From: Candidatus Pelagibacter sp. | GTDB lineage: Bacteria; Pseudomonadota; Alphaproteobacteria; Pelagibacterales; Pelagibacteraceae | Direction of reading: 5' to 3' | Length of the DNA stretch: 8,238 nucleotides | NCBI GenBank assembly: GCA_028095445.1 | Contig: JAOHCJ010000027.1 | Coordinates: 1 to 8,238 of the forward strand | Shown: positions 7,063 through 8,238 of the stretch, piece after piece | Layout of the letters: every line of letters starts with the position of its first letter | Position numbering within the stretch: the first letter of the stretch is position 1 | Notes under the pieces: generated by a model | What the model was told of the DNA's origin: nothing | The model's input: the letters and a program-made list of their open reading frames with translations, nothing else | Database searches by the model: none | Made by a program: the position numbers and the translations under genes

Positions 7063-7704
7063 AATTCTGTTGATAAAATAAATTCTATAAAAAAGGAGAT
7101 TTTAGCCAAATCTAACAAAAATGTAAATATTATTGCTGTTAGCAAAACATTTCCTATAAATGACATTTTACCATTAATTAATAATGGACATATTCATTTT
7201 GGAGAAAACAAGATTCAAGAAGCAACAGAAAAATGGAGCGACATAAAAAAAGATTTTGAACATATTCAGCTTCATATGATTGGCAAATTACAGACAAACA
7301 AAGTTAAAAATGCGATTTCTCTTTTTGATTATATTCATTCATTAGACAGTTTAAAGTTGGCTGAAAAAATCTCTAAAGAGCAAATAAAACAAAAAAAAGA
7401 TATTAAAATTTTTATTCAAGTAAATATAGGTAAAGAGCCTCAAAAAAATGGTGTTGAAATAGATGAACTTGAAAATTTTTATAAAATATGTTCTGAAAAA
7501 TTTAGTTTAAATATAATTGGGCTAATGTGTTTACCACCTGATGATTATGATGCAAACCCATACTTTTTAAAAATAAAAGAATTAAATGAAAAACTTAATT
7601 TAAAAGATTTAAGTATTGGAATGTCCAATGACTACACAGATGCCTTAAATTATAATTCAACTTTTTTAAGGATTGGTTCAAAAATTTTTGGAAATAGAAA
7701 TTAA
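7057..7704 (+). CDS. yggS: YggS/PLPBP family pyridoxal phosphate homeostasis protein
   Basis: This 215-residue protein is nearly full length for the family. The hallmark motifs occur in order: AVSKTFP with the PLP Schiff-base Lys30, HFGENKIQEA (47-56), HMIGKLQTNK (73-82), the strand IFIQVNIGKEPQKNG (118-132), LMCLPP (156-161), LSIGMSNDYTDAL (185-197) and the C-terminal RIGSKIFGNRN. The family binds PLP in a single-domain alanine-racemase-like barrel. It has no known catalytic turnover and buffers cytoplasmic PLP, affecting amino-acid and keto-acid metabolism. An in-frame stop at 7051-7053 means the ATG at 7057 is the first usable one. There is no spaced Shine-Dalgarno. The start abuts the divergent ThiE-like start, and the stop TAA (7702-7704) overlaps the stop of the convergent gene in TTAA. 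No intergenic DNA is left on either side. Confidence 0.95.
   Translation: MHNSVDKINSIKKEILAKSNKNVNIIAVSKTFPINDILPLINNGHIHFGENKIQEATEKWSDIKKDFEHIQLHMIGKLQTNKVKNAISLFDYIHSLDSLKLAEKISKEQIKQKKDIKIFIQVNIGKEPQKNGVEIDELENFYKICSEKFSLNIIGLMCLPPDDYDANPYFLKIKELNEKLNLKDLSIGMSNDYTDALNYNSTFLRIGSKIFGNRN
7082..7109 (-). promoter_or_regulatory. Possible promoter for the ThiE-like/sulfotransferase pair inside yggS
   Basis: On the minus strand, TTGGCT (7109-7104) and TAGAAT (7087-7082) are separated by 16 bp. They resemble a sigma-70 -35/-10 pair with 4 of 6 and 5 of 6 consensus matches. Transcription would start about 13 nt before the ThiE-like ATG. This lies within the yggS coding sequence, the only place upstream of this gene. 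The call is weak because AT-rich DNA gives frequent chance matches. Confidence 0.3.
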
Positions 7705-8189
7705 CCTATCTTTATTTTAGTTTTTTGATCGATTAACTGTATTAAAATTTCAAAATCTTTTTTTTTTAAAGCAATACATCCAGCAGTTGGTTTGTAGTTT
7801 TCTGTTAAATGTAAAAATATTGCACTTCCATTATAAGGAACTTTTTGATGATTATGACTGATAGTAATCAAATAGTCATACTTGTTATCTTTTCTATAAA
7901 AATTTTCTTTATTGTTCTTTTTAGAAATACAAATTTCCTCATTATATTTCTTATGCATTGGATCATCACACCAAGCCATATTTTTTTTAATAATTTTCTT
8001 ATTTAATCTACATTTGACTAATCCAGTTCGATCTTTTCTAAAGTATAGTTTTTTTAGAGCAAATAGTCCTTTAGGTGTTTTTAGGTCGCCTTCCTTTTTA
8101 TTAGAATTTAAACCATTTTTACCAACACAACATTTCAAACGAAATTCATCAATTATAAGCGTATCTTTATTTTTTACGTAAATTATCAT
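7701..8189 (-). CDS. L,D-transpeptidase-like protein (YkuD domain)
   Basis: This 162-residue protein matches a short YkuD family that I recall from alphaproteobacteria. It shows KKEGDLKTPKGLFAL (31-45; compare GDGATPAGxFPL), AWCDDP (72-77) followed by KKYNEE, YDYLITISHNHQKVP, and the catalytic signature GSAIFLHLTENYKPTAGC with His127, Gly137 and the nucleophile Cys138, then IAL. YkuD enzymes form or modify meso-DAP cross-links in peptidoglycan through a Cys acyl-enzyme. Here the usual S-H-G-C reads T-A-G-C, which as I recall is normal for this subfamily. No signal peptide or membrane segment is visible, so export and true periplasmic cross-linking are not shown. It is rich in Cys (20, 21, 60, 74, 87, 138). 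The start at 8189 lacks a Shine-Dalgarno. The 3' end overlaps yggS by 4 nt. An A10 run follows the catalytic Cys codon. Confidence 0.85.
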   Translation of the reverse strand: MIIYVKNKDTLIIDEFRLKCCVGKNGLNSNKKEGDLKTPKGLFALKKLYFRKDRTGLVKCRLNKKIIKKNMAWCDDPMHKKYNEEICISKKNNKENFYRKDNKYDYLITISHNHQKVPYNGSAIFLHLTENYKPTAGCIALKKKDFEILIQLIDQKTKIKIG

Positions 8190-8202
8190 AGGTTATATAA
8201 TA

Positions 8203-8238
8203 ATGATTAAACAAAATATTATTATTGTTAACTTTAAC
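8203..8238 (+). CDS. Possible N-terminal fragment of a plus-strand gene
   Basis: An ATG at 8203 opens 12 codons (MIKQNIIIVNFN) without a stop to the window edge. The hydrophobic beta-strand-like IIIVNF resembles the first strand of many alpha/beta enzymes, and the position, 13 bp from the divergent ATG at 8189, fits the tight packing seen at yggS. No ribosome binding site or longer homology can be assessed, and I do not recognise the product. Confidence 0.35.
   Translation, partial: MIKQNIIIVNFN

Noticed and set aside
7095..7098. GGAG at the start of yggS as a ribosome binding site for an internal start
   Set aside because: No start codon follows at a usable distance; it is part of the Lys-Lys-Glu codons of the normal yggS N-terminus.
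7912..8181. Plus-strand open frame of 89 codons, hydrophobic, opposite the YkuD gene
   Set aside because: Its Phe/Leu richness is the complement of Lys-rich codons on the minus strand; the YkuD motifs on the other strand are convincing.
8190..8238. Promoter for the YkuD gene (TATTAT/TATATA words)
   Set aside because: Several -10-like words exist but none has a -35 at 16-18 bp, and the stretch is too short and AT-rich to judge.

Overview
The window looks like a piece of an alphaproteobacterial chromosome, most likely SAR11 (Pelagibacterales) or a close streamlined marine relative. The evidence is the very AT-rich sequence, Lys/Asn/Ile-heavy proteins, near-zero intergenic space, a zinc-less alphaproteobacterial-type LeuRS, a DUF3576 lipoprotein, a small glycine/serine-rich porin and a TPR-sulfotransferase fusion. 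The organism is inferred; no rRNA or other taxonomic marker is present.

Layout. (1) Positions 3646 to 1 on the minus strand hold an envelope/translation operon: DUF3576 lipoprotein, leuS, then lptE, which runs off the left edge. leuS and lptE share one base (TAATG). From memory of alphaproteobacterial genomes, leuS-lptE-holA(-parB) is a conserved order, so holA would be expected just outside the window. (2) Positions 3647-3835 form the only sizeable non-coding region, a divergent regulatory stretch between the DUF3576 gene and a plus-strand porin gene. It contains an 18-bp near-perfect palindrome. (3) Positions 3836-4864 hold the porin, with a strong Shine-Dalgarno, three in-frame stops and a strong hairpin terminator. 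(4) Positions 7062-4914 on the minus strand hold a divergent ThiE/TenI-like protein followed after 1 nt by a TPR-sulfotransferase. This pair converges on the porin terminator. (5) Positions 7057-7704 hold yggS on the plus strand, wedged tightly: its start codon abuts the ThiE-like start in the palindrome ATGCAT, and its stop overlaps the stop of the next gene in TTAA. (6) Positions 8189-7701 on the minus strand hold a YkuD-type L,D-transpeptidase-like gene. A possible plus-strand gene start follows at 8203.

How the genes fit together. Several genes concern the outer envelope: LptE (LPS insertion), the DUF3576 lipoprotein, the porin and the YkuD-domain protein. The others are housekeeping (LeuRS), PLP homeostasis (YggS), thiamine-related (ThiE/TenI-like) or sulfonation (TPR-sulfotransferase). 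I see no mobile element, CRISPR array, tRNA or rRNA, and no clear novel multi-gene system. The most unusual points are the catalytic-site divergence of the ThiE-like protein, the sulfotransferase in a lineage thought to lack sulfate assimilation, the zero-spacing packing of yggS, and the porin operator-like palindrome.
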